Program-made: the position numbers and the translations under genes
Notes under the pieces: model-generated
The model's input: only the letters and a program-made list of their open reading frames with translations
What the model was told of the DNA's origin: nothing
The model's database searches: none
In this document: one piece after another, positions 44,305-53,766 of the stretch
Position numbering within the stretch: position 1 is the first letter of the stretch
How the letters are laid out: each line of letters opens with the position of its first letter
Origin: NORP240 sp965222175
GTDB lineage: Bacteria; Pseudomonadota; Gammaproteobacteria; Pseudomonadales; Pseudohongiellaceae
Assembly (NCBI GenBank): GCA_965222175.1
Contig: OZ244938.1
Location: forward strand, 1,984,001 to 2,048,000
DNA: 64,000 nucleotides
Direction of reading: 5' to 3'

Positions 44305-44966
44305 TCATTTTGCGAAACAAAAAACCCTGCCATAGCTATATTGTTTAGAAAACCCCAAGGCCTCTATTTTCTTCAGTTGTCCAGAAATCGACAATATTTC
44401 AGTCTCTTCTAGCTCAACAATAATAGCGCCACATCGTTCAAGTGCTTTTTCGTCTCTGAACCAAATATCTGCCTCAGCTCCTTCAATATCAGAAATCAAT
44501 AGATATTCACCAATCTCAAACCTTTCCAATAACGCTGATAAATACAAAGCCTTGATAGTAGTATGCTCCGCACCGCCTCTGATGTTCCCGACAGTTTTAC
44601 CCGAAGTCGTAGTCTCACCACTGAAGAAGTCCACAAACGGCTCACCGGTATAACTAATAGCGACATTTTTAAAATCGACTGCTGTCCCCGGAGTTATGTT
44701 TGCTTGCAGATTACGTTTGGCAATTTCAATCAACTCTTCATCTGGTTCCACAAGCAGTATTCTCTTAGGCCTAAATAAAGTGCGGCTACCTCTTTGTTTG
44801 AAATTCGAGGGTGCTTAATAAAAAACTTAATACCGGAAAGTTGTAGATATTCGCGATCATACCTTATTACCCAACCTACAAAATTTGCAGTAATTAGTGA
44901 GGCAAGCGCGCTCTTAAGCGAAGAGGGCATCCATTGTCGAATTTTGTCTTTTAATACCATTTTCAT
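44305..44966 (-). pseudogene. FkbM family methyltransferase, inactivated by internal deletion and frameshift
   Basis: Two overlapping minus-strand frames together give one FkbM protein. The first (44966-44730) supplies the N-terminal part ending IKHPRISNKEVAALYLG. The second (44751-44305) resumes at PKRILLVEPDEELIEIAKRN and runs to a normal C-terminus (YLLISDIEGAEADIWF, IIVELEE). The switch happens near 44775. FkbM enzymes have a YE..E segment and the Gly-rich SAM motif I between these points. About 45-50 residues including that motif are missing here, so even a corrected frame could not bind SAM. Confidence 0.75.
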
Positions 44967-44998
44967 AAGGAATTTAGTCCTTCACAATGATGTCAATG

Positions 44999-46144
44999 TC
45001 ATCCTTGTACTAACTTTTCCATATCCTGGGAATAGCGTTTTGCATATGCTGCCCAAGTCAATCTCTCCCGTGATAAACCTAGGAGATCCCGCTCGCCCTT
45101 CAGCGCCAGAGCGCGAGGAAGCATTTTTTGAATGCCCCCAACAAGAGCTTCGAGGTTATCTGTCGGCACAATTTTCACCCATGATTTATCTGGTAGAAAT
45201 GGCCAAAGATCTTCACCTCCAGTTCGGTCGGTGGCAACAATTGGTAATCCGCTGGCTAATGCCTGAAACAAAACCAAAGCAAAGCCTTCTTCCCTTGAAG
45301 CAAGAACGAACAAATGCGCTTTTGAATAATATTCCGTAAGTTGCCATTGAGGCACCGCATCATGATGTTCGAAATTTGGGAAATTGGGGAGGGGGGCATC
45401 CGCCACTGGACCAACGTGTATCAATCGAACTTTCGGTCCAAGTTCTTTTAACGATTCAACCAACAGATCAACCCCTTTCCGGTATGTCCATAAGCCAACG
45501 AAAAGCAAGACCGCCGACTTCGGCGTCGGTTGTTGCGTGATTGGAAACATATTAATATCGACACCGTAAGGGTTACGAAATAGCTTTTGTTGTGAAATCC
45601 CATTCTCCATAAAACTCCGTTCGACCTGGACTGACGGCACACTTATCTTGTCAGCAATCGAATAACAAATCAGGTCTCTTTCAACCACCCTGGTGTCTAC
45701 CGTTCCAGCTAAAAACCCCTGGTCACGTAGATCATCTAATATGGCCTTCTGTGATTCGATGTGCCGACTTCCTCTTTCCATATAAATTTTCGCAGCATAT
45801 TTTTCACGAGCATGTTTTGCTGCTTCCAGATAGATACCTGACATACAAATTAAGACGTCGCATGGCTCAAGACGTCGGCGTAATGCGCTATTGAGGGCTC
45901 GAAATAGCACAAGCATGAGGGGCTCTTGCCATTGCTTTGGGGCAATCCGTTGCAATAAAAGAATGGGGAAAACAAAGAGTAAGAGACCTCGATGACACTC
46001 GCGTGGCAACCCAAACCGCAGTGCTCTCCGGCGCGGGACATAAGAATAGAAACGAACCTCGTGCCCAAGCGCCGCCAACTCGCGAGCTAAATCAAGCACA
46101 TGAAACCGTCCAGCGGTTGCAATCGCAATTTTAAGTCGTGGCAT
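44999..46144 (-). CDS. glycosyltransferase family 4
   Basis: The product is 381 residues. N-terminal IAIATAGRFHVLDLARELAA; C-terminal VLLFVGLWTYRKGVDLLVESL and FVLASREEGFALVLFQALAS, with the GT4 donor-site spacing. No signal peptide. Its start overlaps the end of the upstream glycosyltransferase gene by 14 bases, fitting a tightly packed operon. Confidence 0.9.
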   Translation of the reverse strand: MPRLKIAIATAGRFHVLDLARELAALGHEVRFYSYVPRRRALRFGLPRECHRGLLLFVFPILLLQRIAPKQWQEPLMLVLFRALNSALRRRLEPCDVLICMSGIYLEAAKHAREKYAAKIYMERGSRHIESQKAILDDLRDQGFLAGTVDTRVVERDLICYSIADKISVPSVQVERSFMENGISQQKLFRNPYGVDINMFPITQQPTPKSAVLLFVGLWTYRKGVDLLVESLKELGPKVRLIHVGPVADAPLPNFPNFEHHDAVPQWQLTEYYSKAHLFVLASREEGFALVLFQALASGLPIVATDRTGGEDLWPFLPDKSWVKIVPTDNLEALVGGIQKMLPRALALKGERDLLGLSRERLTWAAYAKRYSQDMEKLVQG

Positions 46145-47360
46145 TTTCAGTTTCGCTTACTGCCGTTTCAAAAACTCTCTCCAATAATTCAGCTTGATAC
46201 GTCCAACTAAACTGTTTCAACTTGCTCTTGTATTCAATCAACTCACTATCCTTGTTGCATATTTCATCGAGTGCAGCAATTAACGCTGGACTGTCTTCGC
46301 AAGCGTATAATTGCCCAGCGACTTCTGCCGCCAGGGCACGTGCTTCCTCATGTTCTCCAGGAAAGGAAATGATCGGCCGGCGTGCACATAATAGCTCCAG
46401 CACTTTGTGGTGGAACCCGGATGATTGCCAGATATATACATTTACCGTAGAAGACTGACAAAGTTCAGCAAGCGTCTCTTGGGGCAAATAGCCATAAATC
46501 TCAATTTCGCAGCTTTTCTCAATTGTCTTGCACGCGAGCCTTACGCGCTCGTTGTCCCCTCCTGCATAAGAAAATCTGATGCGCCGATTTGGTATTTCAG
46601 GAAGCCCATTAACCCACTGCTCAAGTCCTGCCAAAAACCTCTCTAAGTGTTCATCGCTGTACACGCTACCTATCATAGTAATTTGGAAAGCATCATCATC
46701 CTGCTCTTTAGCTTTAAACCAATTATCATCCGCACCACTATAAATAACCGTTGCATTGTGAGGGAACCATTGCTCGAACTGCTCACCAAAAAATTGAGAA
46801 TTTGCTGTCATTGCTGCTGCATCTTGGAAACGCCAAGCCAATATGTGCCTGAATCCTCTTGGAATAAATGATTCCCAACCATCTTTAACATCCATTACCC
46901 AGTCTGCTGAAGCTTCTTTTGCTATCCCCCTGGCCACTACCCAAGCATCGACATTACCAAAAGTGCCCCAAGTGACCTGTGGACGAAACTCTTTAGCTAG
47001 TAAAGGCCAATAGATACGACTTCCAGCGGACCAATCTGAAAATAAACCCTTGCCAAAAGGGTAATTCCAAAGAATCAATAGTTGCCGCATTAAGCGTGGG
47101 CTTGCCGGGTCGCGTATTTTCCTGAGACTCCAGGTATTTATCGGTTGTGTTGGCAGATGGTATGGGCTCGCCCAATCATGATTTCTCAGTTCCGTCTCCA
47201 CTGTTTGCAGACTTAGCGGCTCACTTTCGTCATCTTTTGAGCGGGTTAGCAACACTATTTGATGACCGCGCCTTGCCAATGCTTTCGCGAAATAGTGCAA
47301 CCGCATTCCGGAAACATGAGGCACATCCGGGTGCATGTAGTTGACAAAAAGTAGTCGCAT
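46131..47360 (-). CDS. glycosyltransferase family 4-like protein
   Basis: The product is about 409 residues from ATG 47360, which overlaps the amidotransferase stop by one base. The open frame to 47432 is not needed. It has a GT-B architecture: MRLLFVNYMHPDVPHVSGMR at the N-terminus, a middle TWGTFGNVDAWVVARGIA, and a C-terminal FQITMIGSVYSDEHLERFLA followed by VLELLCARRPIISFPGEHEE. Donor unknown. Confidence 0.88.
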   Translation of the reverse strand: MRLLFVNYMHPDVPHVSGMRLHYFAKALARRGHQIVLLTRSKDDESEPLSLQTVETELRNHDWASPYHLPTQPINTWSLRKIRDPASPRLMRQLLILWNYPFGKGLFSDWSAGSRIYWPLLAKEFRPQVTWGTFGNVDAWVVARGIAKEASADWVMDVKDGWESFIPRGFRHILAWRFQDAAAMTANSQFFGEQFEQWFPHNATVIYSGADDNWFKAKEQDDDAFQITMIGSVYSDEHLERFLAGLEQWVNGLPEIPNRRIRFSYAGGDNERVRLACKTIEKSCEIEIYGYLPQETLAELCQSSTVNVYIWQSSGFHHKVLELLCARRPIISFPGEHEEARALAAEVAGQLYACEDSPALIAALDEICNKDSELIEYKSKLKQFSWTYQAELLERVFETAVSETENATT

Positions 47361-49291
47361 CAAGTTTGCAAACCATTTCGCAAAAAATTCTTGCGTTGAT
47401 CGGAAATTCGCGAAACAAAATGTTCCTGCCACATTTCAATCATCACTGGCTGCCATATTGCCCACCCCAAATGTAACTGCCCTTGTTGCACTCGGCTTAA
47501 TGCCCCCTCCCACCACCCTGGAAGCCAATATTCTCCTTTACGGAAGTTTTCGGTGTTTAGAGTCTCGCGTACCATTTGGAGAAAACTATCTGATTGAAAC
47601 CAGAGGTCTTGTGGTGGGCGAAAACCCTGCTTGTTCCAACGGGTTCGAATTTTTTCAGGTAAAACATCCTTCATGCTCTCACGAAGAAGCCGCTTTGTTT
47701 GAACCTCACCCATCAACATATGTGGAGGGAGCGAGAAAACAAACTCCGCAATCCTATGGTCGCAAAACGGTAATCGCACCTCGCGAGAAAACGCCATTGA
47801 ATTACGATCACCATAACGCAATAAAGTGGTTAGACCACGACCGAAACTCTCTTGCTCCAAAGAGCTGGTTAAGGCATTAAAACCAGACTTGCGTGTAAGC
47901 ATGTTTTCATGGCCGATTCTTGATGCGACACCGGGCTGGAGTCCGTAAAGCAGGCTCGATCCCAGGTTAAACCTGTTCGACAGCCAGTGCCGGAAGCGGA
48001 ATGGCAGCCGGTCTCTCATGGCCCGTGCGGGTGGGTTCAACGCAAGCGGATAGCGCTCACGGATTTGTGGAAGTTCTCTGTGCAATCTTTCAGTCTCTCC
48101 CCGCTCCTGTAAGGCTTTTACGTAATGGGCAAATATTTGTTCGTACCCGCCGAGACCCTCATCTGCACCCTGCCCATCAAGCAAAACCGTAATGCCCCTT
48201 TGCTTCGCAAGGCGGAAGACACCCCATTGGGCAAACTGGCTAGAACTGCTAACTGGCAATTCGTTGTGCCAGATAAATTCCGGCAAATCCTCCATAAACC
48301 GATCAACCGTAGGCTCCACGACATGGCTGATGACACCAGTTGTATCCACTATCTGTTTCGCATAATGCCACTCATCGGCAGACGTGCCTGGAAAACTACC
48401 CGTAAAGGTATTGTAGGGTGCATCATCTCCCAATAGGCGACGGGCAATACAAACGATCGCGCTGGAATCAAGCCCACCAGAAAGACAGGAGCCTACAGGC
48501 ACATCACTGCGCATGCGCAATCGGACCGAGTCAGTCAGGAGTTCCCTGAACTCACCAAACACCTCTTTTTCATCCGCGCCCTCACGCAATTCACCTGGTT
48601 TGATCTGCCAATAGCGCCAAATTCGGTGCTCAAGACTATGAACATCTACTTCCATTGCCTCTCCCGGCAGGAGTTGTTGCACCGCATTAAAAACAGTTTG
48701 CCGGTCCGCATCCAGCCCTGTACTTGGGTTGTGCGCAGCTCTGATCAGTCGCCATTCATCATAATCTAGCGGGATATCAGGGTGCTGAAGCAATGCTTTA
48801 TATTCAGAAGCAAAAGCGAAAAGGCCTTTACCAAAGCTGAAAAGAAACGGCTTCTCACCGTAACGATCACGTGAACAAAAAAGCTTTCCTCTTGGCTTGT
48901 CATAAAGCGCGAAAGCGAACATACCGTTGAAGCGATCAAGGCATGCTGTACCCCAACGCTTATAGGCTTCCAGAATCACCTCGGTGTCTGAGTGTGAACG
49001 AAAGACCACTCCTGTCTTAACAAGCTCCGCTTTGACCTCGAGATAATTGTAAATCTCACCGTTGTAGGTGATTACGAATTGCCCTGTAGAATCAGCCATG
49101 GGTTGAGCGCCGGCTTCGGTCAGATCGAGGATAGATAGGCGACGGTGACCAAGTATCACACCGTTACCCACGTTGGTCTTGTCAACCCACACTCCCGAAC
49201 CATCCGGCCCACGATGAGCGATCGTACCTATCATTTTTCGCACTAGAGCCTCGCTATTGCCTGATCCAATCAAGCCTGCAACACCACACAT
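47360..49291 (-). CDS. asparagine synthase family amidotransferase, copy 3
   Basis: The product is 643 residues. Cys2 nucleophile (MCGVAGLIGSG), AHRGPDGSGVW, YNGEIYNY, and ATP loop SGGLDSS (271-277); DGQGADEGLGGYEQIF follows. It is complete and of usual length. It is probably an EPS-modifying amidotransferase rather than a housekeeping AsnB, since two paralogs lie in the same locus. Its stop overlaps the next start by one base and its start overlaps the upstream FkbM stop. Confidence 0.9.
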   Translation of the reverse strand: MCGVAGLIGSGNSEALVRKMIGTIAHRGPDGSGVWVDKTNVGNGVILGHRRLSILDLTEAGAQPMADSTGQFVITYNGEIYNYLEVKAELVKTGVVFRSHSDTEVILEAYKRWGTACLDRFNGMFAFALYDKPRGKLFCSRDRYGEKPFLFSFGKGLFAFASEYKALLQHPDIPLDYDEWRLIRAAHNPSTGLDADRQTVFNAVQQLLPGEAMEVDVHSLEHRIWRYWQIKPGELREGADEKEVFGEFRELLTDSVRLRMRSDVPVGSCLSGGLDSSAIVCIARRLLGDDAPYNTFTGSFPGTSADEWHYAKQIVDTTGVISHVVEPTVDRFMEDLPEFIWHNELPVSSSSQFAQWGVFRLAKQRGITVLLDGQGADEGLGGYEQIFAHYVKALQERGETERLHRELPQIRERYPLALNPPARAMRDRLPFRFRHWLSNRFNLGSSLLYGLQPGVASRIGHENMLTRKSGFNALTSSLEQESFGRGLTTLLRYGDRNSMAFSREVRLPFCDHRIAEFVFSLPPHMLMGEVQTKRLLRESMKDVLPEKIRTRWNKQGFRPPQDLWFQSDSFLQMVRETLNTENFRKGEYWLPGWWEGALSRVQQGQLHLGWAIWQPVMIEMWQEHFVSRISDQRKNFLRNGLQT

Positions 49292-50289
49292 TAATAAGGT
49301 CGTCTCGGTTTTTTAAACGGCAGCCCAAATAAGGCCGATCGGAAGGCAGGTATTAGTAGTCTGATGCTCTTTGCTAAATAACTCCACGAAGTTTGACACC
49401 CAAACTCTTTGGACGCATTTATAATTTCTTCTTCCAGCTCAAATCCATGGCGTTGCAGCCACAATTCACTTATTGACGGGGTACCTCTTATCATGCTCAC
49501 TGCTTGGTCAAAGTAGCCCATAGCAGCCGCGAGAAGTGCATATTCGATTTTCTGATCATCATCTTTTAAGACGCTGGGTGTTTTGAAAAACATCAAGTCA
49601 CATTGTGATAGTCGTCCTTTCGAGTACGGCATTATGAACTTGCTTCTATAAGGGTGCGCAGGAACAGATCGACGACGCCAGCGGTGAACATCTATGACGT
49701 CTATACACTCGAACCCTCTGGCCTGCATCCAATCTACGACATTCCAAACTAGTGGCTGCTTCACTCTTTGCTCTAAAAAGGAGACCTCGACTTTAACAGC
49801 CAACGTGCTTTGAAGAAGCTTTTCACCTCCAATAAAGACTGCAAGCTCAGCACCTTCCACATCCACCTTTAAATAACTGGCTTTACTCAGTTGTTTGTCC
49901 GCCAGCAGTTTATCCAGGGTGACTGTTTCCACTTCACAGCATGAATCAACACCATGAAGTTCCTCGTATCCATACTGATCGATCATATCGGGGTTGTGCG
50001 GTAATATTGATGCACCGGCCTTATTGGGTGGGATGTAAAGCTTACTCGTTGTATTTTGCCCACCCACCGCTTTAGCTACGATTTTAACCGATCGCCAACG
50101 TGAGTCACCTTGAGATTCAATGCGAGTTGCTTCGGTAGCCTCTGGCTCAAAACCAATCATTGATACAGAAGGACTTATCGATAAAAGATCTTCATCGAAT
50201 CCATTACGCGCCCCAATATCTAAAGCAACTAAATTGTATCTTTTGGCTGCCTTGATAAATGCGGTAGTGAAAATTGCTTTGCTTTTCAA
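49291..50289 (-). CDS. FkbM family methyltransferase
   Basis: The product is 332 residues. SAM motif I is NLVALDIGARNGFDEDLL (about 19-36), then MIGFEPEATEATRIE and the FkbM signature YLKVDVEGAELAVFIGGEKLL. Unlike the broken copy at 44305-44966, all core motifs are present. It likely O-methylates a sugar residue. The C-terminal 80 residues are an extra helical region. Confidence 0.9.
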   Translation of the reverse strand: MKSKAIFTTAFIKAAKRYNLVALDIGARNGFDEDLLSISPSVSMIGFEPEATEATRIESQGDSRWRSVKIVAKAVGGQNTTSKLYIPPNKAGASILPHNPDMIDQYGYEELHGVDSCCEVETVTLDKLLADKQLSKASYLKVDVEGAELAVFIGGEKLLQSTLAVKVEVSFLEQRVKQPLVWNVVDWMQARGFECIDVIDVHRWRRRSVPAHPYRSKFIMPYSKGRLSQCDLMFFKTPSVLKDDDQKIEYALLAAAMGYFDQAVSMIRGTPSISELWLQRHGFELEEEIINASKEFGCQTSWSYLAKSIRLLIPAFRSALFGLPFKKPRRPY

Positions 50290-51338
50290 AACCTACCTTT
50301 ACCGAATTGACTTTCGTACTGTTGCCGAACATTCCGTTCTTTGAAATAAGGAATGGTATCTTTTAGTGTGTTTTTGATAAAAATCAGAAGCAATCTGCCC
50401 ACTATCTTGAATCGTTGTGCTGCTGTTAGTGTTGAGGACGTATCGTAAAACTGCCTGAACAACTCATTTTCCACAATCTTAGACATCGCAATAAAACGAG
50501 CAAGTTCAATTTGATTAGGTGGATTTTGGTTTATAAACGGCGACTGTAAGTCAATTAGTTCTTGTGTGTAGGCTTTAACTCCCTCTTTACGCTGCCACAG
50601 ACATCGCGCGAAGAAATCCAAGCGCCATTTGTTATAACTTTTTTCCATATATGCCTGCGAGATGTTTTCGCTATGCACTCGATAAAGCACTGTTGGCTCA
50701 TCCATATACATCACTTTACCTAGAATAAATGCTCGCATCATTAATGGATTGTCTTCAAGAATTAGCGCTGGATTAAGTGGCTGAAAAAGTGTGAAAACAT
50801 CCCGCCTCAAGGCTACAGATGCCGCCGACCCAACTCCACCAAATCGCGACTCAAGGCCCTCCACGAGAGAACTGTAGACTTTATTGTTTGGTATGATCTC
50901 CCCGGCAACAATTTCACCACTCTCATCAATTACCTGTAGCGGTGATACTATTACCGATGCATCACGCTTTTGGCTTTCCCATGCCTTTACTGTTCTAGAT
51001 ACTCGATAAGGCAAACAAACATCATCACCATTGGCAAGTAGAATTAGCTCACCTTGTGTTTTTTGCACTGCCGCGTTTATTTGGCTACAAATGCCAATAT
51101 TCGTTTCATTCTGATTCAGGTAAATCTTATGAGGGCCACTGTATGCGGACGCCATTTCCTGCATGATTTCAAAGGTCCGGTCAGATGAGCCGTCATCGGA
51201 GAGGACAATTTCCAGTGGGGAGTAATCTTGTCCTAACACTGAGTCGACTGCTTCATGTATGAATGTTTCTTCATTAAAAGCGTAAAGAACAAGGGTTACC
51301 AATGGGTTTTTAACCGATGTTATTTGTTTTTCAGTCAT
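50286..51338 (-). CDS. glycosyltransferase family 2
   Basis: The product is 350 residues with a GT-A fold. VTLVLYAFNEETFIHEAVDS, IVLSDDGSSDRTFEI (DDGS 48-51) and LILLANGDDVCLP (GDD 104-106) are the nucleotide-sugar and metal-binding motifs. It is predicted to act on the cytosolic face. The start of the following FkbM gene overlaps its stop by 4 bases. Confidence 0.92.
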   Translation of the reverse strand: MTEKQITSVKNPLVTLVLYAFNEETFIHEAVDSVLGQDYSPLEIVLSDDGSSDRTFEIMQEMASAYSGPHKIYLNQNETNIGICSQINAAVQKTQGELILLANGDDVCLPYRVSRTVKAWESQKRDASVIVSPLQVIDESGEIVAGEIIPNNKVYSSLVEGLESRFGGVGSAASVALRRDVFTLFQPLNPALILEDNPLMMRAFILGKVMYMDEPTVLYRVHSENISQAYMEKSYNKWRLDFFARCLWQRKEGVKAYTQELIDLQSPFINQNPPNQIELARFIAMSKIVENELFRQFYDTSSTLTAAQRFKIVGRLLLIFIKNTLKDTIPYFKERNVRQQYESQFGKGRF

Positions 51339-51390
51339 TTCTAGTGAGTGTCTTTGAGAAAGTTAATCGGATGTATTGTCTACAATTAGA

Positions 51391-52050
51391 CTATGCCGGT
51401 GTTTGGCGATTATCAAATAGGAACATAATCTGCATTCTTCGCCTTATTTTCTTTCGATTTAGTAAAGGGCGCAAAATATTTTTGAAATAGATTTCATATC
51501 CTACTGATTTCCATCCAAACTGGCTCCATCCAATTGAAGCAAATATTTTTGTTCGATATGCTCCGAGCTCCTTAAAATAATGTTTATGATACGTGTTGAC
51601 ATGTTCCTCAATTAATAACTCTTCTCTATAGGGTACTGTTATGAACAGCTTGTCGCACTTTCTCGTCAGCGATTGTGCAACCTGAACATCATTATCTAGA
51701 TGTTCCAAAACATTCGATGAAATAATCACATCTGCGTTTGGAATACCTTCGTGATCACTACATATAAAACTCGCAATTTCTCCATACTTTTCTACACATT
51801 GCTTTATAGCTGCTGAAGAAATATCAGCACCTACAAGAGAGGCATGAGGGTATGCCATTCTGTAGACTGGCATCGCATCGCCTAGTCCGCATCCAAAATC
51901 TAGAATAGTTCCATTGAAATTACGGCCCAACTTAATATACTTTATTTGTGCTTCTGCGAAGCTTCGGGTCTGCTCTCTCCCACCCACTGCATCCCAATCA
52001 CCAGTGCTAAACCTCTCCTCCCAGTATTTTGGTGTGTTAATGTTTCTCAT
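51391..52050 (-). CDS. class I SAM-dependent methyltransferase
   Basis: The product is 219 residues with SAM motif I TILDFGCGLGDAMPVYR, motif II VGADISSAAIKQC and NADVIISSNVLEHLDNDVQV. It is cytosolic. It lies between the GT2 and flippase genes and probably methylates a glycan component. Confidence 0.88.
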   Translation of the reverse strand: MRNINTPKYWEERFSTGDWDAVGGREQTRSFAEAQIKYIKLGRNFNGTILDFGCGLGDAMPVYRMAYPHASLVGADISSAAIKQCVEKYGEIASFICSDHEGIPNADVIISSNVLEHLDNDVQVAQSLTRKCDKLFITVPYREELLIEEHVNTYHKHYFKELGAYRTKIFASIGWSQFGWKSVGYEIYFKNILRPLLNRKKIRRRMQIMFLFDNRQTPA

Positions 52051-52097
52051 GAATTATAGAGACCTTGTTCTGATTGCAATGTCTATAACTATTACCA

Positions 52098-53570
52098 TTA
52101 TGTGAGCAATTTTTTTAGCTTTACATTCAGTTGTGTCAAAGCTTCTACATAGGCTGAAAGCCGCAAAACATGACAAAGTGATCCGTATACAATAATCGCC
52201 AAAGCAATTTGTATAACCAAAAGAATGGCAGGATTAGTGGAAGATAAAGAAATGGAAACCAGTGTTAGGACTAATAGCATGATGCCACTCGCTAAAAAGT
52301 AGGGCATTACATCGCGAAGTTGCTTAAGCGCAGAGTAATCCAGGTGGACTCTTGTGAAATATGTGTTAACAAGATATGCAATAAAAGCAACAGCAACTTG
52401 GCTCCAGGCGATTGCGAGGACCCCGTAACTGCTCACCAGTATAAGTGCGAATATCCCGAAAAATTTTTTAATGAGTTCCAGGCGAAAGAACAACTTCGAG
52501 TAGCCTTGTGCCACTAATACGCTGAGATTAATACGATTTAGCGGCCAAATTAATCCGACAAGACAAAGTACCTGTAGATATGGAACGCTTGGAAGCCAGT
52601 TTTCACCGAAAAGAGTGGAAACTAATGGTTCGGAAACCGCAAGTAACCCCAGCACGACCGGTGCGTTGACTAACATCGTACCTGCAAGTGCTTTTCTCAC
52701 ACCTCTCTTCAACTTGATCTTATCGAGCTTTGTTTGTGAAAAAATTGGAAAAGCAACTCTATTTACAGTCTCAGTTAGAATGCTGGTTGCGAGATTCTGC
52801 GTATTTTCAGCGCGAGCATACAAACCTAGCTCCACTGGTGAATACAGCTTTCCAATTAATAGGGTATGCAAACGCCCGTATATTGCTTCAAGTAGATTCG
52901 TGAGAAAAACAAATCCACCAAAATTAAATAGGGCACTTAATGATTTTGCGCTAAACGTCAGACTGGGTCGCCAAGGACAGTAAAACCATATCAGCAATAC
53001 TCTGACAACAGAAGCAATTAGTATCTGAAACGCGAGACTCCAAACCCCCCACCCATACCATGCCATCAATATCGCTGCAGCTCCTGACATAATAGTTGCT
53101 GTGATATTTATTCTCATTTGGGTACGAAAATCTAAGTTTTTGTTTAAAAAAACCAGATGAACAGCCCCAAATGCACCCACCAACAAATTTAAGGCCAGAA
53201 TGTAAGTTAGCCATCTTAATATTGGTAATTGAAAAAAATTTACGAAGAAAGGAGCCGATATGCTCAATATCACCGCCATCACAATGCCAAGCCCCACATT
53301 AAAATAAAATACAGATGACGCGTCTTGCTCTGTGAAGTTATTTTTCTGAATCAGTGAGGCACTAAAACCACTGTCGATAAAGGCTCCGGCTATGCTTACA
53401 AATAGAGAGAGTAGCGCAATTACCCCAAAGTCTTCAGGTAGCAAAAGACGAGCCAAGACAATGGTTGTAATGAGCTGAATTCCAAATCTTGAAAACAAAT
53501 CAAACCCACTCCAAAGAGCAGCTGATACTGATTTATCGTATAAGTTGGAGGCGCCTTTCACTGAGCTCAC
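52098..53570 (-). CDS. lipopolysaccharide/EPS flippase (Wzx-like, MOP superfamily)
   Basis: The product is 490 residues with about 14 hydrophobic segments and the N-terminal motif SAALWSGFDLFSRFGIQLIT, common in oligosaccharide flippases. The next stretch LARLLLPEDFGVIALLSLF is typical of the family. It would move the lipid-linked repeat unit across the inner membrane for polymerisation by the Wzy-like protein. It is AT-rich, as is usual for wzx genes. Confidence 0.9.
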   Translation of the reverse strand: MSSVKGASNLYDKSVSAALWSGFDLFSRFGIQLITTIVLARLLLPEDFGVIALLSLFVSIAGAFIDSGFSASLIQKNNFTEQDASSVFYFNVGLGIVMAVILSISAPFFVNFFQLPILRWLTYILALNLLVGAFGAVHLVFLNKNLDFRTQMRINITATIMSGAAAILMAWYGWGVWSLAFQILIASVVRVLLIWFYCPWRPSLTFSAKSLSALFNFGGFVFLTNLLEAIYGRLHTLLIGKLYSPVELGLYARAENTQNLATSILTETVNRVAFPIFSQTKLDKIKLKRGVRKALAGTMLVNAPVVLGLLAVSEPLVSTLFGENWLPSVPYLQVLCLVGLIWPLNRINLSVLVAQGYSKLFFRLELIKKFFGIFALILVSSYGVLAIAWSQVAVAFIAYLVNTYFTRVHLDYSALKQLRDVMPYFLASGIMLLVLTLVSISLSSTNPAILLVIQIALAIIVYGSLCHVLRLSAYVEALTQLNVKLKKLLT

Positions 53571-53601
53571 GTGAGGTCAGGCACTTTTTTGGGCACACTG
53601 G

Positions 53602-53766
53602 CTAATTGCTACTTGGTTCCGCACGAATTAGTGGCTTACGCTTGAAATATATGACCCTGGAAATACCGGCACCCACGGGTCCAAGTGCCTTTAGTTTCCT
53701 TACTATTGCTGAACCTGCCATTCCTCGATGGCCAGCAACAAAAACGCTCACGCCTCTATTAATCAT
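53602..53766 (-). pseudogene. fcl: truncated GDP-L-fucose synthase (N-terminal stump)
   Basis: A 54-codon frame begins at ATG 53766, overlapping the gmd stop by 4 bases (ATGA). It encodes the start of a GDP-fucose synthase: VFVAGHRGMAGSAIVRKLKA is the family's NADP-binding N-terminus. The match stops after about 29 residues, followed by unrelated sequence and a stop; the normal length is about 310-320. It is therefore a relic of a gmd-fcl pair whose remainder was lost by deletion. Confidence 0.75.
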
